DNA of 64,000 nucleotides from Bettongia penicillata ogilbyi (GCA_023548195.1 JAJHZJ010000023.1:62001-126000), one strand, 5' to 3'; positions 23,265 to 43,239 are shown, counted from the stretch's first letter. Notes: generated by a model from the sequence alone, not told the origin. A program made the numbers and translations.

Positions 23265-23800
23265 CATAGCAGGAACACAGATTTTGAGCTAGAAAGGACT
23301 TCCCAGGTTGTCTAGTTCATACTTGTCCTTTTTAAGATGAGATGATAACCACACCTCCCTCCCATGATTGCTGTAAGGATCAAACCAGATTGTAAGTGTA
23401 AAGCACTTAGCATGCTGCCTGGCACAGAGTAAGTCCTACATTTTTATTAACAATAATAATGAAAAAACTGACCTGGAGAGCGACTTGCCTGAGACTGCGC
23501 ACTAAGAAGGGACCGAGTCCAGATTTGAAGCCAGTGCCCTTTCTGCTGCACTGCTGGCTTCAGAGTCTGTATTTAAGAGAGACCTAGGAACTAGTTCTTA
23601 TTCTACCATCAACTCAATGAGTTCCCTTGACAGAGTCATTTGCCTTCCCTGAACCTCAGTTTTCTCACCTGTGAAGTGAAGGGCTTGAGCTCCCCATTCT
23701 CTGTGCTCCCATAGTTCCCCAGAAGTCTGCACATGAAGCTCCATAAGGTTCCATGCCTTATCTAGACCTCCTCCACTACTTAGATATACACATGGCAGAT
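23265..23800 (+). mobile_element. MIR-like and CORE-SINE fragments
   Basis: 'gagctagaaaggacttccca', 'gctgtaaggatcaaaccaga', 'ctggcacagagtaagtccta', 'gagcgacttgcctgagactg' and 'cctgaacctcagttttctca' are SINE body and tail phrases from at least three diverged copies. Confidence 0.65.
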
Positions 23801-24228
23801 TATGTTCAATGACTGTCTGATATTTCCTGGCCAAGGCAGCACAGTAAAAGGCTCTTTTCTCCCTCTCGGGTTAGGTTCCTGGCTTCAGCTTGGGTACACA
23901 GATTTTCCATGTTCTCATCTCCTACTGGGCTGGGCTCCTCACCACACCAAGTGTACTCCTACTTACAAGAGGTTCACGTCTCACTGCCAGATTTTCCCCT
24001 CTTTGGCCATTTGCCCTCCCCCCATACCACCTTGCAACTCAATCACCTCCCCAACCCCCCCAATCTCCAGTTTTTGAGTCTTGCATACTCTCTGCTCCAA
24101 TGAGAAGCTAGGAAGCCAGGCCTCACTCATTCAGAAGGAATAAGGCCAGGCAGGCTCACTTGTGTGGTCTGGGGCGGGTAGTTAGGAGGAGAGAACCCCT
24201 GAGGTGGGCCAGTGTAAGGGCTGAAAGG

Positions 24229-24253
24229 AACCAGCCTTAACCTAGGCAAGAGC
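24229..24253 (+). repeat. 25-bp perfect direct repeat, copy 1
   Basis: Starts aaccagccttaacctaggca and is repeated exactly at 24989-25013, in the same orientation, 760 bp away. Confidence 0.9.
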
Positions 24254-24302
24254 CCAGCTTCCAGCATTCTTTCAAACTGAGTCCTGAAAGACAAGGAGGA
24301 TG

Positions 24303-24455
24303 GGATGGAAACAGGGATGTGGATGGAGACAGGGAAGGGGACAGGGATAGGGATGGGGGTGGGGATAGGGATGGAGACAGGGACAGGGATGGGGACAGGG
24401 ACAGGAATGGGGATGGGGATGGGAATGGAGTCAGGGAAGGGGATGGAGATGGAAA
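24303..24455 (+). repeat. G-rich satellite of GGGATG/GGGACA hexamers
   Basis: Imperfect 6-bp units (gggatg, gggaca, ggaatg) in tandem for about 150 bp. Many GGG runs at regular spacing make it a strong G-quadruplex candidate on the + strand. Confidence 0.95.
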
Positions 24456-24539
24456 TAGGAAAACTCTGATCCTGGGTTGTGTTGTGGACTATGAGGACTT
24501 CGATTTTGAACAAATCAGAACAAAAGAATGGAAATATTT

Positions 24540-24715
24540 CAGTCTGAGTAAGGTTCTCTGCTTTTTGAAGAGCTTTCACATAATCTCCTTTGATGCTCTG
24601 GGAGGAAGAAGGGGCTACTTTTATTCTTCCTATTTTATAAATGAGGAAACTAAGGCCCAAATAAATGAGGTGATTTGTCCAAGGTCACACAGCAAACCCA
24701 GAGAGTCATAATCTG
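24540..24715 (+). mobile_element. MIR/MIR3-like SINE
   Basis: 'gagctttcacataatctcct', 'attttataaatgaggaaact', 'ggtgatttgtccaaggtcac' and 'acagcaaacccagagagtca' give the usual order of MIR-type elements. Confidence 0.75.
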
Positions 24716-24903
24716 GCAAGGAACATGGCTAATCTATGTGTCTTTTTATTGCTTCAAACATTTTTATTTTACCAGAGAAAAAGTAGATAAGCCAAACGAG
24801 TAGAGAAACTGTCTCAGTTTCCCCTGATGGAGCCTAGACTGGCCCTCAGGTGTCAAGATCCTCAGGCTAGTGTTCCTTCGGGTCATTTACATTGAAGGGT
24901 GGG

Positions 24904-24906
<3 letters not shown>

Positions 24907-24951
<45 letters not shown>
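24907..24951. repeat. (GT)n microsatellite
   Basis: About 22 GT dinucleotides. Confidence 0.97.
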
Positions 24952-24952
<1 letters not shown>

Positions 24953-24988
24953 ACACTTTACAAAGCCTCCCTTCACCATGTGTCTACC

Positions 24989-25013
24989 AACCAGCCTTAA
25001 CCTAGGCAAGAGC
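24989..25013 (+). repeat. 25-bp perfect direct repeat, copy 2
   Basis: Exact second copy of 24229-24253. Confidence 0.9.
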
Positions 25014-25274
25014 TAGCCTTGACCCACCCAGTCAGTGGTTCCTCCTCTGCCCACGCCATCCACCATTCTGGTGCCTGGAATCTCTTCCCTCTGATTTCCA
25101 CTTACCTCCCTCATCTCCCCACCCCATCCCCACTGCCCCTTAACCAAGGCTGGGCAGAAAGGTATCCCTCCAGAAAGACTAGAATTGGGCAACAGCCACT
25201 GATCTCTTCTTTGAAGGAGAGAGAATAGATTGGGATGCTTGGGTTCTCATGTAGCCTGACTCTGCCACTAACTG

Positions 25275-25600
25275 TGTCACCTTCAATTCAATAGCCCAAG
25301 CATCTATTGAACACCTAGTGTGTGCTGGGCACTGTGCATGCTTCTCCAGATATAGAGACAATAAGAAGTTTATGTTCTACTGGGGAAATGTAACATATCC
25401 ATAGATATTCAAATCAAAATACATAAAAAGGAATTTCAAGAGCGAATGAGCACAAATCATGGTGGGAGGAGGCAGAAAAGAACTCCTGCAGGAGCTGAAG
25501 GCAGGATTTTACAGGATGGAGCAAAGAAGGGGAATCGCATGTGCAAAGTCACAGAGGTAGGAAATGTGTAGAGGATAAAAACCAAGCAGGTCAGTTTGGC
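25275..25600 (-). mobile_element. L3 (CR1-clade) 3' end, antisense
   Basis: 'agcatctattgaacacctag', 'tgtgctgggcactgtgcat' and 'gaggcagaaaagaactcctg' are reverse-complement L3 phrases. Confidence 0.65.
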
Positions 25601-25677
25601 TAGAACAGAGAGTGTGTAAGTCACCTTTTTCTGGGTCTCAGTTTCCTTCTCTAGAAACAAAGGGATTGGACACCATG

Positions 25678-25747
25678 GTCTTGGAGTCCCCTTCTTGCAC
25701 CAATGTTCTCTAGTCTTGGAGTCTCCTTGGTGCACCAACGTTCTCTG
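25678..25747. repeat. 35-bp tandem duplication
   Basis: Two copies of a unit starting gtcttggagt, at 25678-25712 and 25713-25747, with a few substitutions. Confidence 0.85.
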
Positions 25748-25849
25748 GTTCTGTGACTCAAAGTGTGCTGGAGGGAATAGAAGCAGCCCTTAGGGGGACT
25801 GGAATTGCAGCCCAGACAAAGACGTGGGTCCAGAGGGGAGAGTGCTGTT

Positions 25850-26060
25850 GAGCAATGGGCACACAGAGTACCACTACTCCAGCAAAATCACCTCCCCCAG
25901 AGCTGCCAAGCTCGGCTGCAGGCCCACCAGCTGGAAATGTTTTTCCTACCCTACAAGCCTGTCTGCAGCTGCAGCCTGGGCCTCAGAACAAACCCTGCTC
26001 TGTCCAGCCGCCTGTTGGGAGAAAGGGAAGGAAGGAGGGAGGAAGGGAAGGAGAGGAGAC
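25850..26060. promoter_or_regulatory. Repeat-free segment, candidate regulatory
   Basis: Contains several E-box-like CAGCTG cores (near 25928-25933 and 25965-25972) and a 'ggaaatgtttttcc' NFAT-like palindrome, with no recognised repeat. Open frames here lack family resemblance. Weak candidate. Confidence 0.22.
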
Positions 26061-26149
26061 CAGAAAGAGTTTGTTTGTCTCTCATCCTCATTTCACAGGA
26101 ATCCAGGAGAGGAGGGTCATCATAACCCATGCTGGAGAAACCTAGGAGC

Positions 26150-27010
26150 TCAGAAAGTCACATAATGGGAGAATTCAAAGAGACCTTAGTGAGCCAACCC
26201 ACTCATTTTACAGATGAAGAAATTGAGGCCAAGAGAGGCTAAGGGACATGTCCAAGGTGGCAAGTCAGTGGCAAAGCTAGGAGTAAACCCCAGGCCTTCC
26301 AATCCCCAGTGCACTGCAGTGAACTCAGGTCAGGGAGCAGAGGGCAGGACTCTGAGGGGAGTGGGGGGACCCAGGATCCTTGGGGTTTCATGAATGAAAT
26401 ATTCTGGAAGCAAAGGGAGTAGTCAAAAGGGAACTGTGTCAGGGCATGAAGATGAATCTCACCTCCTTTGACTTCTTTGCCCATGGGGCTGCTTCCCCAG
26501 AAAGGTCAGTTCTCTGATGGGTTGCCCCGACCTGCTAAAGTCCCTAAACTTCCTAGTGTGTAGTCCTGGCAAGCCAGGTTTCCTGTCTCCAGGCCTCAAC
26601 CTTCTAGAGCCCAGAGGGGGCTTAGGGAAGGGCAGGGAGGTAAAAAAAAACAAAACACTAGGAGTCAGAGAATCAGGGAAACTTCAAATTTTCCAGTCTT
26701 ATCGGAGGCCAATCAAGAAAAGTCCTCTGAGGTCGAGTCTGGCTTCCCCATTTTACAGAGAGAGAAATAGAGACTTGCAGAGGATCAACTTGCCAAAAGT
26801 TTTAGTAGGTGGGTGGTAGAGCCAGGTTAGCGTAAGGGTGGAGGTGCCACTGACTGAGCTTAACATGTCATCTAGCCCTGACCCCTTCATTATACCTATG
26901 GCGAACCTGAGAGTCAGCGAATTCAGTGACTTGCCCAAAGTCACACTGGAAGTAAGTGTTAGAACTGGGATTCGAATCTGCGTCTTTTGACTCCAACAGC
27001 CAGCACTGTG
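26150..27010 (+). mobile_element. Three CORE-SINEs
   Basis: About 26155-26330, 26665-26830 and 26855-27000 each show 'attttacag' or an equivalent core, then a 'cttgccaaa' or 'tgtccaagg' phrase, a 'ggtagagccag' or 'gaactgggattcgaa' phrase and a 'ttttgactccaacagccag' tail. 26340-26650 between them shows nothing recognised. Confidence 0.7.
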
Positions 27011-27559
27011 CCTTGTACCAGCACACACTGATACAGCACACACACATATCCCTCAATTTCCTGATAGTTGCCTCAGTTCTATCTTTTTGATCCTAAGATC
27101 CTGTAATTCACCAGCTCAGCCCCACACTGGTTCCCCAAGGTGCTCTTGGAAAGCTTCTGGCTTCTTGATTTTGACTCAGTTTTTCTGGATCTTCAGGTCT
27201 GCCCTTTGTTCAGTGTCACCAGCCCCGATCCCTCAAGACCCTTCTTTCTCCCATGCCTATTGGTGATCTGTAAACCTAGTTTCATTTCCTTGACCCTGGC
27301 TCGTTGTTTCAGAAAAGGCTCCCTCCCCTCCCTTCACAAGTGCCCTAGAGCTGGGTCATCCCTAACCTGCTACACATGGGACCTTTCAAAAGCCTGGTGG
27401 GGGTAGAAGCTGCCGATATCACCCCCAAACACGTCATAGCCCCCCATCGCCCACTGTGACTAAAGTCAACTCTTCCGAGTGAGTTAGCCCTTAACTACTA
27501 TGTGTTTCAAGCATGTGGAATGGGTCCAGGGAGGCCCTCCTCCTGTCTCCCCAGGCTTG

Positions 27560-27625
27560 ACCCAGGAATGAGTAGCTAATTAGGAAAACATTTCAATTGC
27601 CTAATTAAGCTGTGTCCTGCCTTTG
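27560..27625. promoter_or_regulatory. Paired homeodomain-type sites upstream of exon 2
   Basis: ctaattagg (27576-27584) and cctaattaa (27600-27608) are inverted with respect to each other, 15 bases apart, with a caattg between them. They lie 440 bp upstream of BGN exon 2 in repeat-free sequence. The palindromic arrangement is seen; binding is speculation. Confidence 0.3.
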
Positions 27626-27759
27626 GGAGGGATGCTGGAGGGATGTATCTGAGAGGGCTGCCTGTTTCCTGCCTCCAAGACCTGTTTGTTTTTACCCTCT
27701 TTGGATTCTGCTTCTATCAGCCCAGCCTCCATTTGGAAGACAGACTCAAACTCCGAGAC

Positions 27760-27925
27760 AGATAGCAAAGTATAATGGATTGAGACTTGGAGGCAGAGGT
27801 CCCAGATTTGACTTCCAGCTCTGCCACTGTGTCATCTCAGACAAATCTTTTCCACAACCTGGGCCTCAGTTTCCCCCTCTGTAAAACAAGGTGACTGATC
27901 TCTAAGGTCCTTTCCTGGTATAGAA
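27760..27925 (+). mobile_element. MIR-like (tRNA-type) SINE
   Basis: 'tggattgagacttggaggca', 'ctgccactgtgtcatctcag', 'gggcctcagtttccccctct' and 'aaggtcctttcctgg' follow the tRNA-type SINE order. Confidence 0.7.
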
Positions 27926-27929
27926 TTAA

Positions 27930-27933
<4 letters not shown>

Positions 27934-28013
<80 letters not shown>
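27934..28013 (+). repeat. (CT)n microsatellite at BGN intron 1 acceptor
   Basis: About 40 CT dinucleotides end only some 27 bases before the AG acceptor of exon 2, so the microsatellite merges with the polypyrimidine tract used for splicing. Confidence 0.97.
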
Positions 28014-28017
<4 letters not shown>

Positions 28018-28056
28018 CTCCCTCACTCTCCTTTCCTCCCAGGAAGACCCTCAGCC

Positions 28057-37329
<9,273 letters not shown>

Positions 37330-37934
37330 TGAGGAAGGGGAGGAGGCAGCGGGACCCCCTTGGGAAAGAAACCCGGCTGAGAAGGGAAAGAACAGGAGAG
37401 AGACACAAAGAGGGTATATAGGAGGAGGCAAAGTTGTGTTATAAACCCAAACCCCAACAGCCTCACCTTAGCCCAATGTGAACCTTGCCCAGGCCCTCAC
37501 CCACACTTTAATCCCACACTCCACTTTAATGGGAATTTGAATCTCCAACTCCCTTGCAGACTTGCCTAGCCTCTAGCCCTGGTTCAGAGTCAGAGACATC
37601 TCTTTTTCTTTTTTGCTATTTGGCTCCCTGACCTGCCACATCCAAAGCTATAGTTGAGTATAGATAGGTAGGGAGAGGCAAGGGGCCCACAGGCCATGTG
37701 GGAGAGCTGGGAGCCCTGGTCTCTAGCTTTCTGGCAGAATCCCCCAGATCTGGTACTTTCTGGAGAGCTGGGGAGATGGTCAGCCTGGTTAGGGTTTCCC
37801 TCCCCACCCTCATACTCTCCCCACCCCAATCCCATTGACTCTCTAAAGCAGATTTCCAAAAGCTCTAGTTCTGGGCATTTCTTTTATGTGGTTCTAAGTT
37901 GGGTAGAGTTTAGTCCTAGTGTGTCGACCCCAGC

Positions 37935-39005
37935 AGGGATGTCTCTCTCCTCGCCTTCCTCCCTTCCTTGCCTCTTTCCTCTGCTCTTTCTCTATTTCCC
38001 CATTTCTCCCCTTTCCTTTATCTGTCTCCTTTCTCTTCTTCTCCATCTTTCCTTTAATTTCTCCTCTTCTCTCTCCTAGTCTGTCTCCCCTTTTCCTCTT
38101 TTCCCCTCTGTCCTTTGTCCTTTCCCCTTTCTCTTGACTCTCCTCTCTGCTCTGCCCTCTCTTCCATTTCTTCTGTTTCTCCTCTTCTATCTTCCCTTCC
38201 TCTATCTTCTCCTTTCTATCTCCTCACCCAATTTCTACCTTTTTTCTTCCTCTTTTCTCCCCTTCCTTTCTTTGCTTCCTCTATCCTTTCTTCTCTGCTC
38301 CCTTTTTCCCTCTCACTTTCCCTTCTCTCCATTTTCTTTATCTAGTTTCTTTTAACTTTCTCTTTCTCCTTCCACCCCAGCCAAAGTGGCTCTCTTCCCC
38401 TCCTCCACCCCTCTCTTTCCCTTCCTGTTTTTCTCTGCTCTCCCTCTACTCTTATTTTCTCCCATCTTTCCTCTCCGTCTCTGTGTCTCTCTCTGTCTCT
38501 GTCTCTGTCTCTGTCATTCTCTCTCTCTTCTTTCTTTCCTTACATATGTTTCTCTCCCTGACTTTTCTCTCATCCTGTCTCTCACCTTTTTCCTCCCCTC
38601 TGTCTCTCTCACTTCTTTCTCTCCTCCCCTCCTTCTCTCTCCCTTACTTATCTCTCTCCTTTCCTCCCTATCCCTCATTTCTCTCTCTTCCCATCTTTCT
38701 CTTACTTCTCTCTCCTTCCTTCTCTCTCACTTGTCTCTCTCCTCCCTTGTCTCCCTCACTTGTCTCTCTCCTCCCATCTCTCTCACTCAATTATCTCCCC
38801 TTCCCTCTCTCTCTCTCACTTCTCTTTCTCCTTCCCTCTATACCCCTCACTTCTCTCTCTCTTCCTTTCTCCCTCACTTCTCTCTCCTCCCTTCTCTCTC
38901 CCTCACTTGTCTCTCTCCTTCCCTCTCTCTCACTTCTTTTTCTTCCTCTCTGTCTCTTTCTCCCACTTCTTTCTTTTTCTCTTTTCTCTCCCTTCCTCTT
39001 CTCTA
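37935..39005 (+). repeat. 1-kb polypyrimidine block
   Basis: Over a kilobase of almost uninterrupted C/T (CTCTCC, CTTTCC, TCACTT words), the longest such block in the window and on the BGN sense strand. From about 38620 it has a loose period of some 25-40 bp ('ctctcactt' recurring). Open frames across it are artefacts. Confidence 0.95.
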
Positions 39006-39739
39006 CTACCTTGCCTCAGATACTATCACTATCCACTCTTTATCACTCAGTCCCCAGGGAAAGTGGAAGCCTGTTTTAATTCATTAGCCCCAACCCCATG
39101 TGCTAAGGGAATCAAAATCCTAAGTGCATGGAAAGAGGTTGATGGAGGAAGACCTGTTTCAGAACCCCAGGAGAAAAGATGGGCTATGGGATGGGAATGG
39201 TGTTGAAAGGAACATAAATGGGAACTCAAGAAAGGGATATGACTTTCCTAGAAGCTAGGGTGGGAGATGGTAAGACCTGACTGAGCCCTATTCCTGACTC
39301 TGGTGTCCCACCTTGGCCTTAACATTCAGACTAGAGGAGCCCTCGACCCCAGAGACTGTCAGGTGGAGGTGTAGCAAGCCTTACCCAAGCTAATTCCTCA
39401 TGCTGGCAGGCCATCTGGGTCCACCCCTAGACTAGGTAGGGAGGAGGTGGTACAGCTTAATCTTAGGGCCTTGGGCTGGGAGGACAAATGCACCAAGAGA
39501 ACAGTTCTATCAAACACTATCTCCTGTCACCCCCAACCTATACCCAAGAAACTGAGCTTCCTTTGAGAGGCAAGGGTAGTCATGGGCCCTTGGCCCAGGA
39601 GCAAGTAGTGAAGGGGCTGAGTTGCCTGCTCCCCCCACCCCCTCCTCCTTGGACCCCTCCCCTCAGCAGTCTTCGGGGCTCCTCCCTGCACTGTATGGGG
39701 CACCCGAAGCACCATCCCTCTGGTGTGACAGCTGTTGTT

Positions 39740-39945
39740 GGATGATTAAAGAGCCAATGTGCAATAGGAAGCCCTGTGTGGCCCTTCAATTCGGGCTGGA
39801 GGGGGCGGGGCAGGGAGGAGCCTGCTGGGGAAATGGGGGCAGGGCTGGAGGCCCTCTCAGACCTGGCCTCTGCCGCTGCAGCTGCCACCGCCGCCTCCTC
39901 CACATCCATCGCTGGGCAACGCTCTGCTGCAGGCAGGGTGGGGAC
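39740..39945 (+). promoter_or_regulatory. Promoter-like GC-rich element
   Basis: A CCAAT box (39754-39758), a GC box gggggcgggg (39801-39810), a CpG-containing run around 39870-39895 with a CAGCTG, and an RFX-type half site 'gggcaac' (39914-39920), all within 200 bp of repeat-free DNA. Possibly an alternative or bidirectional promoter between BGN and the next gene, or an enhancer. Confidence 0.35.
39745..39750 (+). terminator. BGN: Candidate poly(A) signal ATTAAA for BGN
   Basis: First ATTAAA/AATAAA hexamer after the stop codon, with a GU-rich downstream element. It overlaps the promoter-like segment, which weakens both readings. Confidence 0.3.
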
Positions 39946-39949
39946 AGTG

Positions 39950-40115
39950 TGGAAAGCACCAGATTTGGAGTCGGGGAACCTCAGTTCAAATCAGGGATTT
40001 GCTACTTCTTAGCAAATCCCTTTCCCTCCCTAGGCCTCGGTTTCCTTCTCTGTAAAATTAGATTGGGCAAAATGGCCTGTGAGGTATCTTCCAACTCTAG
40101 ATCGATGATCTAGGG
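39950..40115 (+). mobile_element. MIR-like SINE
   Basis: 'aagcaccagatttggagtcg', 'aacctcagttcaaatcaggg', 'aggcctcggtttccttctct' and 'gtgaggtatcttccaactct'. Confidence 0.75.
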
Positions 40116-40199
40116 GGAGATAGGCAGGAAAGATTTGGGCCCCGCCACTACTCGAACTCCTCGAGAGTTAGCAATTTGAGTCTTACCTGCATCCAGCAA

Positions 40200-40870
40200 T
40201 CCTCCCAAGCCTTTCACCAGGGAGCTTCCAGTGCAGTTTAGGAATCAGGCCTCATCCACAGACACTCACTGAGGAGCACAGTCAATGAGAGGGCACAGAG
40301 GGTTCGGAGAGGGAGACTCAAATTGAAGGATGGCGTAGGAAGGAGAGGGAGGATTTTCCAGGCAGGGGTTAAAAGGTAACAAAAGGCCCAAGTGAGCCTG
40401 GTATACTGGGGGTGGGGGTGGGGGGCAGTAATACTAAGCTGGCACAGAAGGGGAATGTTGCAAGGTGATGGAAATATGTTGGTGGAAGGCTTAGAAGCCA
40501 AACTGAGGACTCCGGACTTTGTCTCAGAGTCAATGAGCAGCCCACTGAAAAGTTCTGAGCAGAGGGCTATGTGCCTGGAGAGATTACTTAGGCAAAAGTG
40601 TCAAAGATGGAGTGGAAGGGGAGAACTAGGGGGGAGGGGGAGGCAGGACAGAATGGCCATTCCAGTAGCACCGACTACAGGTGGGCAGAAGAGGAGGCAG
40701 GGACAGGGAGAGGGGAGTGATTGGACAGCACCTACAAGAGAGAAAGAGGAGTCAGCAGCAATAGTGATGTCTTTGGAACTAGAGAGAATGGGTACTTCAA
40801 TAAGAGAGGTCAGGGTTTCCTTGAGAGGGTCTCCACAACGGGGAAGTAGCTCCTCTAGTAATAGCACTTT
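40200..40870 (-). mobile_element. L3 (CR1-clade) remnant, antisense
   Basis: 'gactttgtctcagagtcaat', 'gaaaagttctgagcagaggg' and 'caaagatggagtggaagggg' fit reverse-complement L3 internal sequence. Decayed. Confidence 0.5.
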
Positions 40871-40889
40871 TAACTCTACGCCTCCCACC

Positions 40890-41018
40890 CTTACACACAC
40901 ATACACACATACACAGTCATACATGAACACTCATACTTACACATACTCAGTCACATATTCACACACACAATCACACAGGAACACTCATACACGTATATAC
41001 CCAATCACACACATACAT

Positions 41019-41076
<58 letters not shown>
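40890..41076. repeat. CA-rich microsatellite
   Basis: Imperfect ACACAT/TCACAC words leading into a pure (CA)n of about 27 units at 41021-41074. Confidence 0.96.
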
Positions 41077-41089
41077 CTAAACTCTCATG

Positions 41090-41280
41090 CTAAAAGAATG
41101 TGAAAAATCCCTCTGCAACTAAATCAGAGCTCCACGACTTCAGGAGATTAGTCCTAGAGAGTGGCCTGAGGCACATAAAGGCTAAGTGACTCGTCCAAAA
41201 TTTCACAGCTTCTAGGTATCGGGTGAAATGGACCCCAGGTCATCCTGACTCTATGTGGCCCAACCACTAGCAAAATCAGA
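41090..41280 (+). mobile_element. Degraded CORE-SINE
   Basis: 'ggctaagtgactcgtccaaa', 'atttcacagcttctaggtat' and 'aatggaccccaggtcatcct'. Confidence 0.6.
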
Positions 41281-42350
41281 AGCTGGTTGATAATCAAGAG
41301 TCCCAAGATCACGGGACATATTTTATCTTATTGGCTGTTTCTTCTATTAATTGAAAAGTCCTCCATGCCAGACCCCTCCCCCGCTCCTGTCCTTCAATAG
41401 ATTATTGATTCCTGCAATGTTGGAGGAACCCAAATACAATGATTTACTAAAATCAACCTCGTCCAGACTGAAAGATTTCATTAGTGAGGGGTGAGGGGAA
41501 GGAGGGAAAATATTGGGGAGATTTTACATTTTAAAATCAGGAGAGAGTAAGTGTGCAAAACCAAAGAGAAAGCAGCATCATGAGGAATACAGCTGCTGGA
41601 CTTGACTCTGTCTTGTTTGGCTATGCTAACTAGACGTACAATGGACAGCAGCCACCAGTTAAACAAGCGAGCCATTAGGCAGAGATGGGCTGGCAGCTTG
41701 CACACAGGTGGACGCTTCTTGTCGACTGGTCCCTGGTGGCTTTTCTTCCTGACACAGTCAGAGGGAGCCTACTGCCCGGGCCCACATCCCAGTTAGGGGC
41801 TTTACAATGAAGATTACATGGCAAATCAGGGGTCGCTATGGAGACATGACAAGGGGGAGAATAAGAATATTGCTTCGCCTTTCAATAATGCTTTCTGCTC
41901 TTACAAAGAAAGTCTCTTGGCCTATGCTGAGTAAGTGGCCGCTTTCCTGGGGTGTTTTCAATGAGGCACCAGGCAGATCCTCAACCCCAAATGCCAGCAC
42001 ACGATCTCTCATGCCACCATGAGAGCTATATTCCATTAAAGCAAGTGCCCTTTTCTGAGTTCAGGAAGACTCCTTAAATAACCAAAGAAGAAGAAAAGGG
42101 TCTCAAGCAACACACATGAAGTACAGGGCAGGAAGACTGGAGGAGGAGGCTTCCTTGAGGAGCTAGCACCTTGCCTAAATGTCTCACCATCACCTAGTAG
42201 GGTTATCAGATTAGCTGTTGGCCAGTTGGCAGCATGAACGGGATCCATGATGAACTTCTGGGAAAGTGCATAAAATGAGGGCTGCCAGGAGGGGGAAAAG
42301 GGGCTGATAAGGGAGATAGAAAGCTACTGGACAGGCACCACTCCTTTCAC
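41280..42350. other. Repeat-free 1-kb segment, candidate conserved non-coding DNA
   Basis: I recognise no repeats. Suggestive short motifs include SOX-type acaatgg (41638-41644), E-boxes (cagctg near 41591; caggtg near 41706) and a degenerate RFX X-box 'gtcgctatggagac' (41832-41845). There are several open frames but none with family resemblance. Placed between BGN and the next CpG island. Confidence 0.35.
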
Positions 42351-42654
42351 TATGTTGGGGATAAAGGGAGACAGAAAAGGGCAAGAAAGCCTACAGAATA
42401 GAAGCAGGAAGAGAAGGTTTGGGGGATGCACCAGAAAGAGGTGAGGCCAAGAATGAAAGGATTTTTTCACAGCTCAGGGTGGCGTAGGGGTTCTTCTGGG
42501 GAAGAAATGCTAAGTAGTCAACTCTGCCACACTCTGTGGGGGAGCTGTGGGAGAGTGCCCAGGACTGGGTAAGGGAGACTGGCAGACTCAACACCAAAGC
42601 TTCCTGCATCTCTGACTTGCTCAGAAAACTTCAATGGCTCAACACCAACAGATA

Positions 42655-42960
42655 CAAATCACAAAATCCCAGCTCTCGAAGGCAGTGAGTCCAGCCACAC
42701 AATCTACAGAGGACAAAATTGAGACTCAAGGACAGGAAGGGACTTGGCCAAAGTCACACAGAGAATCCCAGATCTAGGGCTAGAAGGGACTCAAAGGCCA
42801 GTCAGACTGATCCCTTCATTTTACGGAAAAGAAAACTGAGGTCTGGGAGGGAAAGTGACTTGTCCATGATCCTACATAGGATCCTGGTTGTAGAGTGGGA
42901 AGGGATCTCAGAAGCTATCTAATGCAATCCCTACCTGAACAAGAATCTTTCTGTAACATA
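42655..42960 (+). mobile_element. Two CORE-SINE copies
   Basis: Phrases 'caaaattgagactcaaggac', 'gggacttggccaaagtcaca', 'tagaagggactcaaaggcca', 'ttttacggaaaagaaaact' and 'aagtgacttgtccatgatcc'. Confidence 0.75.
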
Positions 42961-42971
42961 CCCTGACAAAT

Positions 42972-42972
42972 A

Positions 42973-43007
<35 letters not shown>

Positions 43008-43008
43008 A
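42972..43008. repeat. (ATG)n microsatellite
   Basis: Twelve uninterrupted ATG/GAT triplets. Confidence 0.96.
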
Positions 43009-43009
43009 A

Positions 43010-43235
43010 CAGATAGCATGTATATAGAGGTTTCTGGTTGCAAAATGCTTTCAGATATTATGACATTTGAGCCTTACAATGTCACTGGGAGGCAGTTGCT
43101 ATTATTAGTCTCATGTTACGGATATGGAAACTGAGGCTGAGATGAAGTGAGTTGTCACCCATCTAAGTAAATATTTGAGGCAAGAATCCAACTTGGGTCT
43201 CCCTGACACCAAGGTCCGAGCTCTAGCTACCTCCT
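43010..43235 (+). mobile_element. MIR/MIR3-like SINE
   Basis: 'gttgcaaaatgctttcagat', 'gacatttgagccttacaatg', 'gatatggaaactgaggctga' and 'aatccaacttgggtctccct'. Confidence 0.75.
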
Positions 43236-43239
43236 AGTC

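Larger units (their letters stand above)
37330..39770 (+). other. BGN: Putative BGN 3'UTR (end uncertain)
   Basis: No AATAAA follows the stop for several kilobases. The first canonical-type signal I find is ATTAAA at 39745-39750, with a GU-rich 'cctgtgtgg' about 25 bases downstream. That would make a 2.4-kb 3'UTR including the pyrimidine block. A shorter 3'UTR with a variant signal, nearer the human length of roughly 1 kb, is equally possible. Confidence 0.35.
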
